This document shows, one piece after another, positions 22,815 through 34,036 of a stretch of 64,000 nucleotides of DNA. The notes under the pieces are model-generated. The model did not search any database. It worked only from the letters and a program-made list of their open reading frames with translations, and was not told the origin of the DNA. Made by a program: the position numbers and the translations under genes. The stretch covers positions 64,290,186-64,354,185 of the forward strand of contig OU342630.1 in the NCBI GenBank assembly GCA_910589415.1, written 5' to 3'. Source of the DNA: Malachius bipustulatus (lineage: Eukaryota; Arthropoda; Insecta; Coleoptera; Melyridae). Position 1 is the first letter of the stretch, and each line of letters starts with the position of its first letter.

Positions 22815-25009
22815 TAACAAGACAATCCTAATAATTGTATATCGACTTATTATTTTCCTTTAAAAATAAACTTTGCAAATAAAAGTGTAAAGTTATTTTC
22901 ACGAAAATCATTTCCAATTTTCATGTCTTCAAGTGCCATGAGTTTATGAATTTTTAAAGTCAGCCGGTAGATAATTTTTTTACCCTTTTAAATGGAAATT
23001 AATTATGCATTTATATAAATCTTTTGTGTATTAAAAATAAAGCGATTCGTAGACTACCAAAGTATCATAAATGAAGGATAATTTATAATTTTTATATTTT
23101 ACCCTGCCATGTTTGCTTTAATTTTTTATGGATTAAATTCCGCAGAGAATTCATGCCTTTCATCGCTGAAGCGATTTCTGTCTAAAATCTCACCGTAAAA
23201 GTCATAAATGTGGCCGATCCCAATTTGAATACCTGTTAAAATCGCACTTGGCAACCGGGCTGCACATTCATAATCATCAGGTCTCGGATATGTCGCCATT
23301 TATCACCTCCCCAGGAACTTGGAGCTTCCTTGAAGCGATGGGGGGTAATCGGATCGTTGCTTATGAGCCCATTTCCTGCCCGCTTCTCGCTGATACGTGT
23401 GAAAAATTAAAGAGCCATAAGAGGATCGCCCCCCTATATTAGCGCACGGATATTCACCCTGTCACCCTGCCAGGATTTGCGCTGAATCAATTAATTTCCG
23501 TTCCAGTTCCCGCGAGGGACGGTCTGTCGAAGTCAGTTGCAGGATCACATTGAATGGCCGAGACATATTTGCAAATAATACCGGATCAGTCTCGGACGTT
23601 CGCAAAAGCCTATTTATAAAATGTCAGATTAGTTATTTTGATGGAGGGTGTAATTTAATTTTGTTGTTCCGGGCAAACATAAATTTTCCAAACATTTTGA
23701 GACTATACAAACACATAATAAAATTAGAAGTGATATTTTTTTAATGGGTATAAATATAGAAAAAAATATAATTAAATAAAAAATAATTGAAGCATAATGT
23801 AAGCTAAAATGAACCAAAAGCGAGCTGGAATGAATCTGTTCGACCGCTAATGAAGAGCGCATCAGTCGAGCCCATTAATAGGCTACAATCGCCTTCAATC
23901 TGCAGGTAATTTAGAGTTTTTCATCACACGCTAAGAATGTAATAATTTTTATTTTTGGTACTTATTGCAATTATTGTAATGTTATGTAAATATAAAAGTC
24001 TAGACGTTAATCAAAGATACTTTCGGTACATTTTAATTTTTACTGGAATAACATCGGAAGGATGTTTTTTTGAATAACTATTCAGTTTTATAACCATGCA
24101 AGAATTCTTAATGAGATGTTTTTAAATGCATATATTGCAGCTTTCAAAAAGCATAGAAATTCAAAATCTGAATAAAATAATATACATCAAGCAGAGTTTT
24201 TGATGTTATCCTGAGTACTTACATGATGAATAACCCCTCTTTGTATTGTAAAAAACCGCTGACAGCCTTCCCTATTCAACCTCCATATTAAAGGAGATAT
24301 GGAATAGAGAAAAACACAAATTCTGCAAACAAATATTTTAAAGCTGCGGCATTAACGGTACATTAAAGTGGAGCGATTTAGTAATCTCAACAGAAATATC
24401 AATTTGAAATCTAACCAGCTAACATCCACAAAGTAAATGATCGAGACCCGCATTTAATCTGGTTGTTGAAAAGAAAAAGGCAACAAAGAATGGAAGCCTC
24501 GTTTGCTTCTACGTTATAACGAAGTAGAGTGATCCCTGTGTAGGAGGAGAGGAGAATGACTCGAAATAGAAACGGAAAGGAACAAAAGTGATGTCTGATT
24601 TTCCGGAACATAAAGAACAGGATATTTCGATAACAGGCTCATCAGTGATCCATCTCATATTATTCTGCCCATCCAAGTCGTTGTGGGTAGTGACTTGCCA
24701 TTTAGGAAACAGTGGCGTCCAAATGTTTACTGAAGGGGTAAAAGATACTTCAGTTACTACATTTTTTGTCTTAAAGTTAGGACGATTTTTATTTTTTCTT
24801 GATAATCTTACAAAAATAACTTTAGTAGAGATTTCTTAAAGACTCAAGTAACTTATATCGCTAAATAAGGGAGCAACTTTTTTATTCTTCTTGTTAATGA
24901 AATTTCGTTGGTCGTAATCACCCTAACCCCTTTGAAAATAACAATTCATCATTCAGCGTAAACAATAAAGAGACAGCATAAAAATTGAGTCGTCAAGATC
25001 TTCGGCAAA
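22815..25009. other. Non-coding stretch with a GC-richer island
   Basis: AT-rich on both sides of a high-complexity island at about 23145-23545, which contains no repeats and several homeodomain-like TAAT motifs and a GTAATCGGATC block. A cis-regulatory element is possible but not shown. No coding sequence is recognised; the plus frame at 23248 and the overlapping frames at 24411-24839 have no family signature. Confidence 0.4.
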
Positions 25010-25211
25010 ATCATCTCAACATCACATAAGAAAGCGTTCGGGAAAACGACTCGGAGACATCCAAATAGCGAAGTTTAACGTAACAAACCACTATGCGAGA
25101 ACAAGTTAGAGTCACGGCACAAGACGCAGCATCCTAGGGTGTTTCCAGATAATAATAAAGATAACTACGATCACAGCACAATTAACAAAAAAGGGTTTTC
25201 AATCACGAAAA

Positions 25212-25229
25212 TGGTGCCATGATCAGGAT
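25212..25229 (+). promoter_or_regulatory. tRNA-His-like primer binding site, unit 1
   Basis: TGGTGCCATGATCAGGAT differs at two positions from the unit-2 site, which is complementary to the 3' end of insect tRNA-His. Confidence 0.6.
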
Positions 25230-25354
25230 AGCCCGAAATTCGCAGCTCACAACTACACTACCAGGCTAAGATTCGGCCAGTTGAGAAACCCTCGAACCCA
25301 AAATACAATAAGCCAAATGAGAACAATAAAATAGTAGGTTCGACCGAGTACAAA

Positions 25355-25372
25355 TGGTGCCGTGACCAGGAT
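25355..25372 (+). promoter_or_regulatory. tRNA-His primer binding site, unit 2
   Basis: TGGTGCCGTGACCAGGAT is the exact complement of the last 18 nt of an insect tRNA-His with its CCA end (...ATCCTGGTCACGGCACCA, recalled from the Drosophila tRNA). It would prime minus-strand cDNA synthesis of an LTR retrotransposon. Confidence 0.75.
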
Positions 25373-25923
25373 AGGTTGAAGCCCGCTGTCAATCAAGGCA
25401 TATACCTGACTAATCCTGTTCTTAAATCCATTTCGTTGGACGCACCAACACAAACCCGACCATACATGATGACCACCCAACTCTCAGGCTAAGATACCGC
25501 TAACTAAGAAACCCTTGAACCCGAAAAACTAAAATAAAAAACCAATAATGAGAATAATAAAGTAAGTCCGACCGACTTGCAGAAGATGGATAAGAAGAAG
25601 AAAAAGCAGGGCAAGAAGAGAGATCGACTGCCGAAGTACAGAAATCACCTGATGCTCAAAGTATGACTGCACTTAACCATAAGACGAGGGGAAAAATTTG
25701 CATCATAGGAAACCTTGGGCAAAATCTTTCCAATATCGCATAAGGCAGCGAAAGGGAAAACGGCTCAAATACACCAAATTATTGAAACTTAGCCCAACAA
25801 ACCATTACGCGTGAGAATAATTTCGAGCTACCGCACAAGTCGCATCACTCGAGGGGGACTCCACATAATAAAGATAACTACGATCGTGGCACAACAACTA
25901 ATAAAGAGGGTGTGTTACACAAA

Positions 25924-25941
25924 TGGTGCCGTAACCAGGAT
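25924..25941 (+). promoter_or_regulatory. tRNA-His-like primer binding site, unit 3
   Basis: TGGTGCCGTAACCAGGAT has one mismatch to the unit-2 site. It is preceded by TTACACAAA, which would fit the CA end of an LTR plus a short spacer. Confidence 0.65.
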
Positions 25942-26470
25942 ATCACGACGCCAACGCAACGCATATCTTAAATTATTACTTAAGTTCATCTCGTTGGACG
26001 CACCAACACAAACCCAACCATACGCCACAACCACCCAACTACCATGCTAACTTACCGCGAGCTGAGAAACCCTCCAATCAAAAAAAAAAAAAAAAACAAT
26101 AAGCCAAATGAGAAGAATAAAGTGTTGAGACTTGCAGAAGATGGTCAAGAAGAAGAAAAGACAGGCCAAAGACAGGAAAAGGAAATACAAGAGAGGAAGT
26201 TCGCCGTAAAAAATAAAGAGACAAGATGGAAATCGAGTCGTAGAAAACCTTGGAAAAAATCATTTCAATGTCACATAAGAAAGCGTAAGGGAAAATGACT
26301 CGAATACATCCAATTATTGAAATTTAACGTAATAGACAAAACTATGTGAGAACAAGTTCGGGCTGCAGCACGAGTCGCAACATCCAAGGAGGTCTCTAGA
26401 TAATGCAGGTAACTATGAATTAGTTGGCACACTAATGAGTTCCTAATCACGATTTTGACGACAAAAGTCA

Positions 26471-27479
26471 ATTAGGGGAGGGGGTTGTTACAGTAATTCT
26501 AAACCGAACCTGTAATTTTAATTTCAATAAAATGGCACAAGATGTTTACCAAATATAACTAAGAGAAAAACTAAATTTTATCATTTTAGAGCAAGTAATT
26601 TTATTTTAAATTACCTAAATAGAACGCATGTTTTCCCATATATGTCTCAAATATTGACATTGCAGAGGGAGTGGCTTCTTCAACATCGAGTTCGTTCCAT
26701 ATAGACGCAATCGATTCACAGTCGGGTACTATGAGTCGTATCGAATCGCTTTTTAATTTTGTAGTTATCAACATAATAAAAAAATATTTTTTTCATTTTA
26801 TTCATTTATCTCTTTTATATTGTTACAATTTATTATTTCATAAAGCTTTACAAAATACAAGATCTCTATTTAAATCACCCACTTCACAAATACAAATAAA
26901 TGAACATTAACCTCCAAATCTAAATAACTAGCTGACACGCAATATGCTCTTTCACTTCACTTGTCATAATCACTTCACTCTGTTTTCTACTCTATGTCTT
27001 CTTTACTGTGTGGTACTTCAATTTTCATCTTATCCAAACTACAACAGCTTTACAGCTACGGCGGCTCCTATATAGTTGCCTGAGGTACCATCGAAGTCTT
27101 CTAGCGTATCACTAGACACAACCACGCTATCTCGAATATGCTTCGAACGCAGATCCTTTCTGATGTTTAGTAGAATGTGAGTTATTTTGGCAATATGTCG
27201 TTCCTAAACAAATCCAGAATACTTTGCAAGTGTTCATTCGATATAATGTAATTAAAAAAAGAGAGCCTTTGGTAATAAAAAATTTGGTAACAAAAGTGAT
27301 TACAAATGATTTGCAATCAATTGGTGAAGTATTTTGAGGGTCTTTTGAGAAAAAAGAGCGAATTTCATGGTATTGATGGATGTTTTGGAGAGAGGTGATA
27401 TCACTCCTGTTGAATTATTTAATTTGACCAAGCTATAAGCTTCATCTGTTAAGAACAAGATTGATTTAGTCGTTTCTTA
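26471..27479. other. Non-coding stretch, nothing recognised
   Basis: AT-rich; a (CACTT)-like stretch lies near 26950-26985. The plus frame at 26671 has no recognisable domain. Confidence 0.5.
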
Positions 27480-27755
27480 CTGAGCGATTTTAATCGGTTT
27501 GCGACAGTGGTTCCCATCAGTCTGATTTCTTGCCTTCAAATTTGAGTGTACCCCAATGGTCGGTGCTTGGACAACTCTCATTCTTGGCTTTCATAAATGA
27601 CTTACGTTGCTAAATTTGTTCCGTTTTCAGGTAATACTATACTGTTGTGATTTCGGATTAAAACTTGAATCCGAATTTGAATGAAAATTTTAGGGATCTT
27701 GTTAGATGTTTTGTGGAGATAAACAAATTTGATAAAAAATCTTCAAGCTTAAAGG
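27480..27755 (+). pseudogene. Short non-LTR reverse transcriptase remnant
   Basis: One plus frame gives LSVPQWSVLGQLSFLAFINDL, which corresponds to the SGVPQGSVLGPLLFLIFINDL box of non-LTR reverse transcriptases. After a stop and a short decayed stretch, the frame starting near 27665 gives NPNLNENFRDLVRCFVEINK, which resembles the region just after the YADD box (about N-FRDLVRWF-xNKL). The active-site box itself is not readable. Upstream and downstream parts are missing. Confidence 0.65.
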
Positions 27756-27759
27756 GCTT

Positions 27760-28764
27760 CCCCACTAAACCAGTGCATCATACCTACCCACTGCTGCTCA
27801 CATCTATTATAAAGCTTGAAGGAGGAAGATATCACGCTCTGTCCTTTCCATCCGTTCCATCTACTTGTATAAGACGATCCCGCTTTCTTGCCTCCGGTAG
27901 AGCGACCGTAAATCACTGCGAGAATACTTTGCATGAAGTGCCGGAGGCGGCGAATATGCCGCCCCACGTCCTCGGTCAGTGCACGTGACCGGGAATGATA
28001 ATTAGCACGCGCGCACGAGATTAGAGGTTTATACGCGAACCGCGAGAACGGTGCCTGATTTAATGCCCCATTTGGGGGACGAAAGAAGGCACCGGAGGAA
28101 TTAGGAGAGAGAGCGCAGTAAAAGAGTAAAGAATAAGCGAAGGAACGGAGAGTCCACGTGATCCCGTGCCAGGGAAGGATATTAGCAATTGAGGGGGATG
28201 AAAATCTTAATGAGATTAGAAGTTTAAACAAGAAAAGTAAAAGATTTATACAAAGTATAATATTATAATAAGCTAGACTCTCAACTTATTAATAAAAATG
28301 AAATAATGACAGCAATATTATAACTTTTTATTTACGTTTTCAGGCTTAACTTGCAAATTTAATAGATGTGACCTTAAATCAAAAATCCAAATCAATTTTT
28401 TCTCTTTTCTTCACTTCAAAATTCACTTCAAAAACCACGAAAGTTTCTGCTAGACAGAATTCGAAGTGGTAATCGTCATTTAAAAAAAGTGGCCTCTTGT
28501 GAGGAATATCGAAATCTGGAGAGGCTGCAGATCGATCCGCTAATTCCTATCGTGACTAGAGAAAAGTGGGTTCGGAAGTGAATGAATGGAGCGCTTAATT
28601 CTTATGAAGCGGTGAAACCTGACCTGACCGGGTACGAAATTAAAGCAAAGCTCGTAAATATTTGATTTACCGCAGATATAACTTAACAGATGTTGAGATT
28701 TTTGTAGCTTAGTGAAGTTGGCACACCTAAGTGGGTTGCATTCTTTTGTTCATTTGTGTAAGGT
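27760..28764. other. Non-coding stretch with a GC-richer island
   Basis: The part 27880-28170 is GC-rich and of high complexity, with a GCACGTGAC E-box-like site and CGCGCGCACGAG. It could be regulatory DNA. The 160-codon minus frame across it (27749-28231) has no recognisable domain and is probably open by composition. The rest is AT-rich. Confidence 0.4.
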
Positions 28765-29105
28765 TTGTCCACGTTTGTCTAAGCAAAATTTTGATTTGTC
28801 CAACTGCAAAATAAAAAAGTTTAACAGTATCTCCATGAACAGATTTCATTAATTTTCAAACTTTGTGCACCTTTTTTCCACGTTTGCCCGACTTTGAACT
28901 CATGACCAAATTTTTTAAAATGACAGCGGCATCTAATGAGATTTTTTATTGAATTCACAGGGCAGTTGTTTGTCCACGATTTTTCCACGTTTGTCAAGCC
29001 TAAATTTTGCTTTGCCAACTCTCAAAAAAAAAAGTTGCGGTCAAATTAAAAAAAAAAAAACCTTTAACAACCCCTATGAATAAAACCTATTTGTGGTTAA
29101 TTTTC
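28765..29105 (+). repeat. Two diverged direct repeats, about 215 bp apart
   Basis: The blocks TTTGTCCACGTTTGTC, AAATTTTG, TTTG(T)CCAACT, AAAAAAGTT, ACA and CCATGAA/CTATGAATA occur in the same order at about 28765-28845 and 28980-29085. A third CCACGTTTG lies at 28879. This is a decayed tandem repeat. Confidence 0.5.
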
Positions 29106-29358
29106 ATATGGAATACGATTGTCCACAAATAAAATATTTGTGATTATTTTGAAAAATGGACGAAAAACATGAGGAAAATGCTTTCACCATTTATTGAGGC
29201 ATAGTTAAGGAATACGAACTGGATTCAGATATTGACCGCAATGCAGATTCCTCAACAGAGATTCGGAAGTGGATTCAGGGATAATTTGACATAGAAATTC
29301 CTATCGCTAAATAATTCCCCAGAAAAACTTCCAGCGGTACTGAAATACACGCAGAGAC

Positions 29359-31963
29359 GCACTGAGAGAAGTGATGCATTTATCATTATCTCTTCGCTAC
29401 TTATGAAATGCGAAGTTTAACTGTAATAAGGGTCCTTTGTAGTAAACGAGTTTATTTCCACTAAAACTATTAGTGAGTTTGCAAAAAACGTGAAATTCGT
29501 TTGAGTTGATTAGTTTGCCAGTAAATAATAAAAATCCCAAACTAAGAATTTGATCATCACAAACTAAATTATTTACAGTCAAACTATATAACTTCATCAA
29601 TAAGTTTTGCTTTGTGTCTACACAAAATATGAGATTATTTACACTATAACTAACATTATTTATAGAGAATCTTACAGAATTTTACCATTATCAAATATCT
29701 ATTTAGAGCAAACTTGTGAAGAAAATCATGATTTAAATCTAAACTTTTATAATTTACCGAACAGCAAGCGTGAATATTGCCAATAACTGGACATCTCTTG
29801 TGCTTAAAGAATATGTTTTTGAAAAATTAATATTAGTTTGCTGTTAAACACATTTGTTGGGGAATAACTAACCGCGGGTTTCCCCGCGGTTGTATGCGCA
29901 ATAACGCCGCGGATGCACGCACAGCGTCATTTCATCATGGTACAAGCAACAAGCACCGCGAAGTGACGCCACGCGTATATGAAAGTTAAAGTAAAGACAA
30001 AGATTTAATAATTGATCGTATTATTGAAAATAATGAAATAATAATGGAAAACCTGATGCAAGAATGGGGTTTTGGATACATGTGTTCCGTTTTTGCAGGT
30101 AAGTAAGTATTACACTCGTTGCATTAATACATTCCACCAGAGGAAGGTACGCAGTTCACACTCTATTGTAGAGATGAGCTTTATCTAAGCTCACGGTATA
30201 TTTTTATCCAAAAAATCTATGTTAATCTAATTATTATAAAGTTTTTGATGTTATATTAGCTTATAAAGTTTTTTTTTTAATTTATGAACACTTATTTGTT
30301 ATAATAAATACGTACAGCAATCAAAATATTAGCAAATAAAAAAGAATAAATGTAACTCGAAGTCAGAATTAAGACACCTTTCATTCTTGTGATTGTTGTA
30401 CAACGTGAATAATATTTGGTAAATAACAATGAATTCAAAATCCCTATGTTGCAAAGGCAAACACAACATACGGTAATATAAAAAAAGTTGTTTCCGATTT
30501 TGAAAAAAAGTATATCTATACTAAAAATAGTATACCTGCATGTGTATAGACCGTAGCCGCAACATGCACGCAATCTTTTACAGCAATTTATATAAAAATT
30601 ACAAATGAATTAATTTACAGAATAATTGGAATTACACCGATAGAAAGTGCAAGTGGGTTCAGATAATACCAGTATTGAATACTTGACAACTCAAGAACTA
30701 GGCACCACCATTACTACAGTCAACCTGTATCCTGTATAGGCAAAGCAATTTTATCAGTGTATCAATTAAAGGGCTTGCTGGACTCCACATGCCAGGCACA
30801 TTTAGTTGACATAATAACTACACATTTTTTAAATGGAAATTATCCGTAAGTAATGCTGCATTTGAAAATAATGATAATGCTGAATTATTATAAGTGCTCA
30901 TGTGGAAGAAAAATAAATTAAAAATAATTCATTATATTTTAGATATATATTTTTTTTTGTTAGAAAAATAATGTTACCTGTTTGATTTTGCAGAAGAACC
31001 ATTTAATTCGGTAATTTAAATTAATTTTTAAATGTGAATTGAATTACCATAATATATCATTCCAGTTTCAGATATCTCGCTTTTAAATGGTATTCTCAAA
31101 ATAAATAAAAAAATAATTGCTATTAAAGTGGTACCTATGTTTTGTAATTTTCTTATTAAGTATATAAAATACTGTTATTTTTTTTTGTATTCGAATTTGG
31201 ATCAATTTTCATTTTGATTTATGTTAATTTATGTAATTTTTTTTTTACATAAATAAAAAGTAGTTAAATAACTATTGTATAAAAGTTGGGTTAAAAGAAT
31301 AAATAATTTTGAATAAATTAAAATATGCTTATTTTGATGTTTTAATTTATCCCGATCCCCTTCATCGAAATAAAAAAAAACCGGTGGTATTAATAAACCA
31401 TGCATTTTAACAATAAACTAATAATTTTTTTCCTGAACAACTAATGATAATTATTGATTATAATGCAGGTGCTGATCATTAATAAACTTAACTTAGCTTA
31501 AACTTCCAAAAAATAATGACTAACTTTTGTCATGTGTCCACTGAAATATTTAGTTTATGATAAAGCAATAATGCACTTATAGCAAAGCAATATTAGGTAC
31601 AATCAACATTCTGATTTTGCAATATTATCTGATCATAAACAATCATCATTTATCAGAAATGAAGAAAAGTTACTGACCAAAATGCATTGATTCCCATACA
31701 ACATGTGTTTATTTATGAAAAGCTTACATGGTATACATACAAAAATCAACATGTTTATGAAAAACACGAGAAGTTCATGATAATATAAACGAAAACTTTA
31801 TGGTAAATTTTATATTTAACTCTTGTGGACTTGTGGTAAACACATCTGCTCAAACTAAAATCACGTTTATTGCAAACTAATATTAGTTAGGCAGAATCGA
31901 AACTAGCGCCTAGTTAATCATAACATGGGCTAGTTAGGATTAAACTATTACTTCTCTCAGTGC
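29359..31963. repeat. 2.6-kb interval with perfect 14-bp inverted ends
   Basis: GCACTGAGAGAAGT at 29359-29372 and its exact complement at 31950-31963. Inside lie many AAACTAA/TTAGTTT words, a GC-rich patch at 29870-29995 and AT-rich sequence. Neither a transposase nor a clear target duplication is visible, so this may be a non-autonomous transposon or a coincidence. The copies of GCAAACTAATATTA at 31866 and 32644 suggest a dispersed relative. Confidence 0.4.
29870..29891. repeat. Perfect 8-bp GC-rich hairpin
   Basis: AACCGCGG, a 6-nt spacer GTTTCC, then CCGCGGTT, at the start of a GC-rich patch in otherwise AT-rich DNA. Confidence 0.8.
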
Positions 31964-32055
31964 GAGTGCCATAAATTATACAGGAGATTCCTTTGACCAA
32001 AATAAGTAACAAAATCCTAATAACTCTACGTCCTAAAATGAATCGTTTTCAAATA

Positions 32056-32519
32056 GGGCGTCAAACTTTTATAAATAAATGTTCATTTGCTTTGTATTTT
32101 CGAAACCGTTAGAGATATTTTGATGTCGTTTGGTATGTTAGGTCGAAATACAGTATGTGAAAAATTCAGAGAATGAAATGGCTACGCAGGGGGGAAGATA
32201 CAGAGGGTTCGCCCCTTTCTATCTCCTCTATCTTCTACACCATTACATATTTTTCCAATTTTGAAACAATTTTTCCGTTCAATTTAGGAAAAAAAGTTAC
32301 TTATGAAAAAATTCCATTTCGAGAAATTTGAAGTTAATGAAGATTAGGATATTTTTATTTTTTTGAGTAGATATTGAGTCACGAAAAAAAAATCTACTGC
32401 TTCTTACTCAGTTTTTTGTTTCTGTAATTACAAAAAATTCAATTAATTGTCACTATCACTAGTGAACGGTTTCGAAAATACAAAACCAATTAACATTCAC
32501 TTATAAAAGTTTGACACCA
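32056..32519. mobile_element. 464-bp MITE with GGYGTCAAAC ends
   Basis: The left end GGGCGTCAAACTTTTATAAA and the right end, complement of TGGTGTCAAACTTTTATAAG, match over about 60 bp inward (through TTTTGTATTTTCGAAACCGTT). TA flanks at 32054-32055 and 32520-32521. No coding sequence. Confidence 0.8.
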
Positions 32520-32554
32520 TATATCTTGAAAACAATGCATTCGGTAATTGTATA

Positions 32555-33111
32555 CATCCGCGGCTCCTAAGTTTCATCAATTTTTTCGGGACCGAGGAGC
32601 GAAATAGGGGTGCTGGGTGGGTAAGAGAGTAAAAACAGCCATTGCAAACTAATATTAAGGTCACAACTAAGGCCTTTTTGGCACTACGGTCGAATTTCTA
32701 TTTTTTTTCACTTTTAGGGCAAGGAAAATCTTCGAAAATAACAGTACCACGATTTTTATTTTGAATTTTGCATTTATTTTGCATTTATAATCCAAAAATC
32801 ATTGCGTCAATTCCTGTGGACTGGACACGATATGTGAAAGCGGATATATCGCCCAGTCCGCCTCTGTAAGCCTCGAACACAGAATACAATACTTGGCAAT
32901 TATCCTGAAGTGGTGTATCCGGGATCGCGGCATCTAATCGGTGCCTCTTGTCAGGACCGCACTCCCTCCGTACTCTCAAAACCGTTTTTTTACGCCGTTT
33001 TGTGGCTTTCCCTTTCATTTGCAAAGCAAATGAATACCTTCCTGGTGTTACTATAGGTATGTTCTCCACCCCTATATAGGTGCCATAGTGAAACTGTAGG
33101 AGCCGCGGATG
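32555..33111. mobile_element. 557-bp TIR element with CATCCGCGGCTCC ends
   Basis: The left end CATCCGCGGCTCCTAAGTTT and the right end, complement of CATCCGCGGCTCCTACAGTT, are flanked by TA (32553-32554, 33112-33113). The interior is not palindromic. It contains a 94-codon minus frame (33069-32785) rich in basic residues (KGKATKRRKKTVLRVRREC) without recognisable domain, so a coding role is open. Confidence 0.75.
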
Positions 33112-33115
33112 TATA

Positions 33116-33965
33116 CCGGGTGTCCCATTAGTGCGGGATTCTTCTCTGGCAGCTTCACTTTTGAAGCTATAAAAAAAGATGAGGGAAAAAAATTGTATGG
33201 TTTGAAGAGACCTTCAACCTAAAATAATTTTCAGCTACACAGGATGGCCCAATATCGCTGTACGCCTTACAACTTTGTTACTTTAAATAGGACACCCTAT
33301 ATATATTATTACATTTTCAGATTATCTGAAAAAAATCAGTAAGAATGGTTTTCACAGTGTCAGTATAATGTGAATAGTTTTTGAGTTATAAACAAGTGAA
33401 AATTGCCATTTTCCATTTTCAAAGCAGCTTACAATGAAAACGGCTCAAGACAGCAGAAAAAGGTTTACATGTCTCTATCTTAACTTTTTACAAGGTATCC
33501 TATGATGTGGATGAAATTGTTATACAGGGTGATGAAAAATCTTAAAATTTTCATCATCCTGTATAACAATTTCATTCACATCATAGGATACCTTGTGAAA
33601 AGTTAAGATAGGGACATGTAAACCTTTTTCTGCTGTCTTGAGCCGTTTTCATTGTAAGCTGCTTTGAAAATGGAAAATGGCAATTTTCACTTGTTTATAA
33701 CTCAAAAACTATTCACATTATACTGAAACTGCGAAAATCATTCTTACTGATTTTTTTCAGATAATCTGAAAATGCAATAATATATAGGGTGTCCTATTTA
33801 AAATAACAAAGTTGTAAGGCGTACAGCTTTGGGCCATCCTGTGTAGTTGAAAATTATTTTAGGTTGAAGGTCTCTTCAAACCATACAATTTTTCTCCCTC
33901 ATCTTTTTTTATAGCTTCAAAAGTGAAGCTGCCAGAGAAGAATCCCGCACTAATGGGACACCCGG
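33116..33965. mobile_element. 850-bp near-perfect palindrome with CCGGGTGTCCC ends
   Basis: The two 425-bp arms are complementary with few mismatches, centred at 33540/33541. The outer ends are CCGGGTGTCCCATTAGTGCG and its complement; TA flanks at 33114-33115 and 33966-33967. At the centre sits a second inverted pair, CAGGGTGATGAAAAAT...ATTTTCATCATCCTG. No open frame of note. Related copies: 63448-64000 (cut by the window end), 42138-42271 (core only) and 6780-6990 (half arm). Confidence 0.92.
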
Positions 33966-33967
33966 TA

Positions 33968-34036
33968 TAATGACCATGCATTCTATTAGGACATGATTTA
34001 TTGGGATTATTTATGACACTCGTCTCTGAGACACCC
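33968..34036 (-). repeat. Terminus of another CAGGGTG-type element
   Basis: On the minus strand, CAGGGTGTCTCAGAGACGAG starts at 34036 next to TA, and runs into the palindrome at 33965. The other end is not in sight. It may be the element into which the palindrome inserted. Confidence 0.45.

Larger units (their letters stand above)
25010..26470 (+). repeat. Degenerate tandem array from an LTR-retroelement leader
   Basis: Three diverged units recur, starting near 25012, 25723 and 26262. Each has the ordered blocks ACATCACATAAG, GGGAAAACGACTC, ACAAACCA, GAGAACAAGTT, AATAAAGATAACTACGATC, then a tRNA-His-like primer binding site, then GTTGGACGCACCAACACAAACC, CCACCCAACT, GAGAAACCCT and ACTTGCAGAAGATGG. 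Unit length varies between about 540 and 710 bp because blocks are gained or lost. An A17 tract lies at 26081-26097. No gag or pol domain is seen. Confidence 0.7.

Noticed and set aside
27749..28231. 160-codon minus frame
   Set aside because: Spans the edge of an RT remnant and a GC-rich island; no recognisable motif, so probably open by composition.
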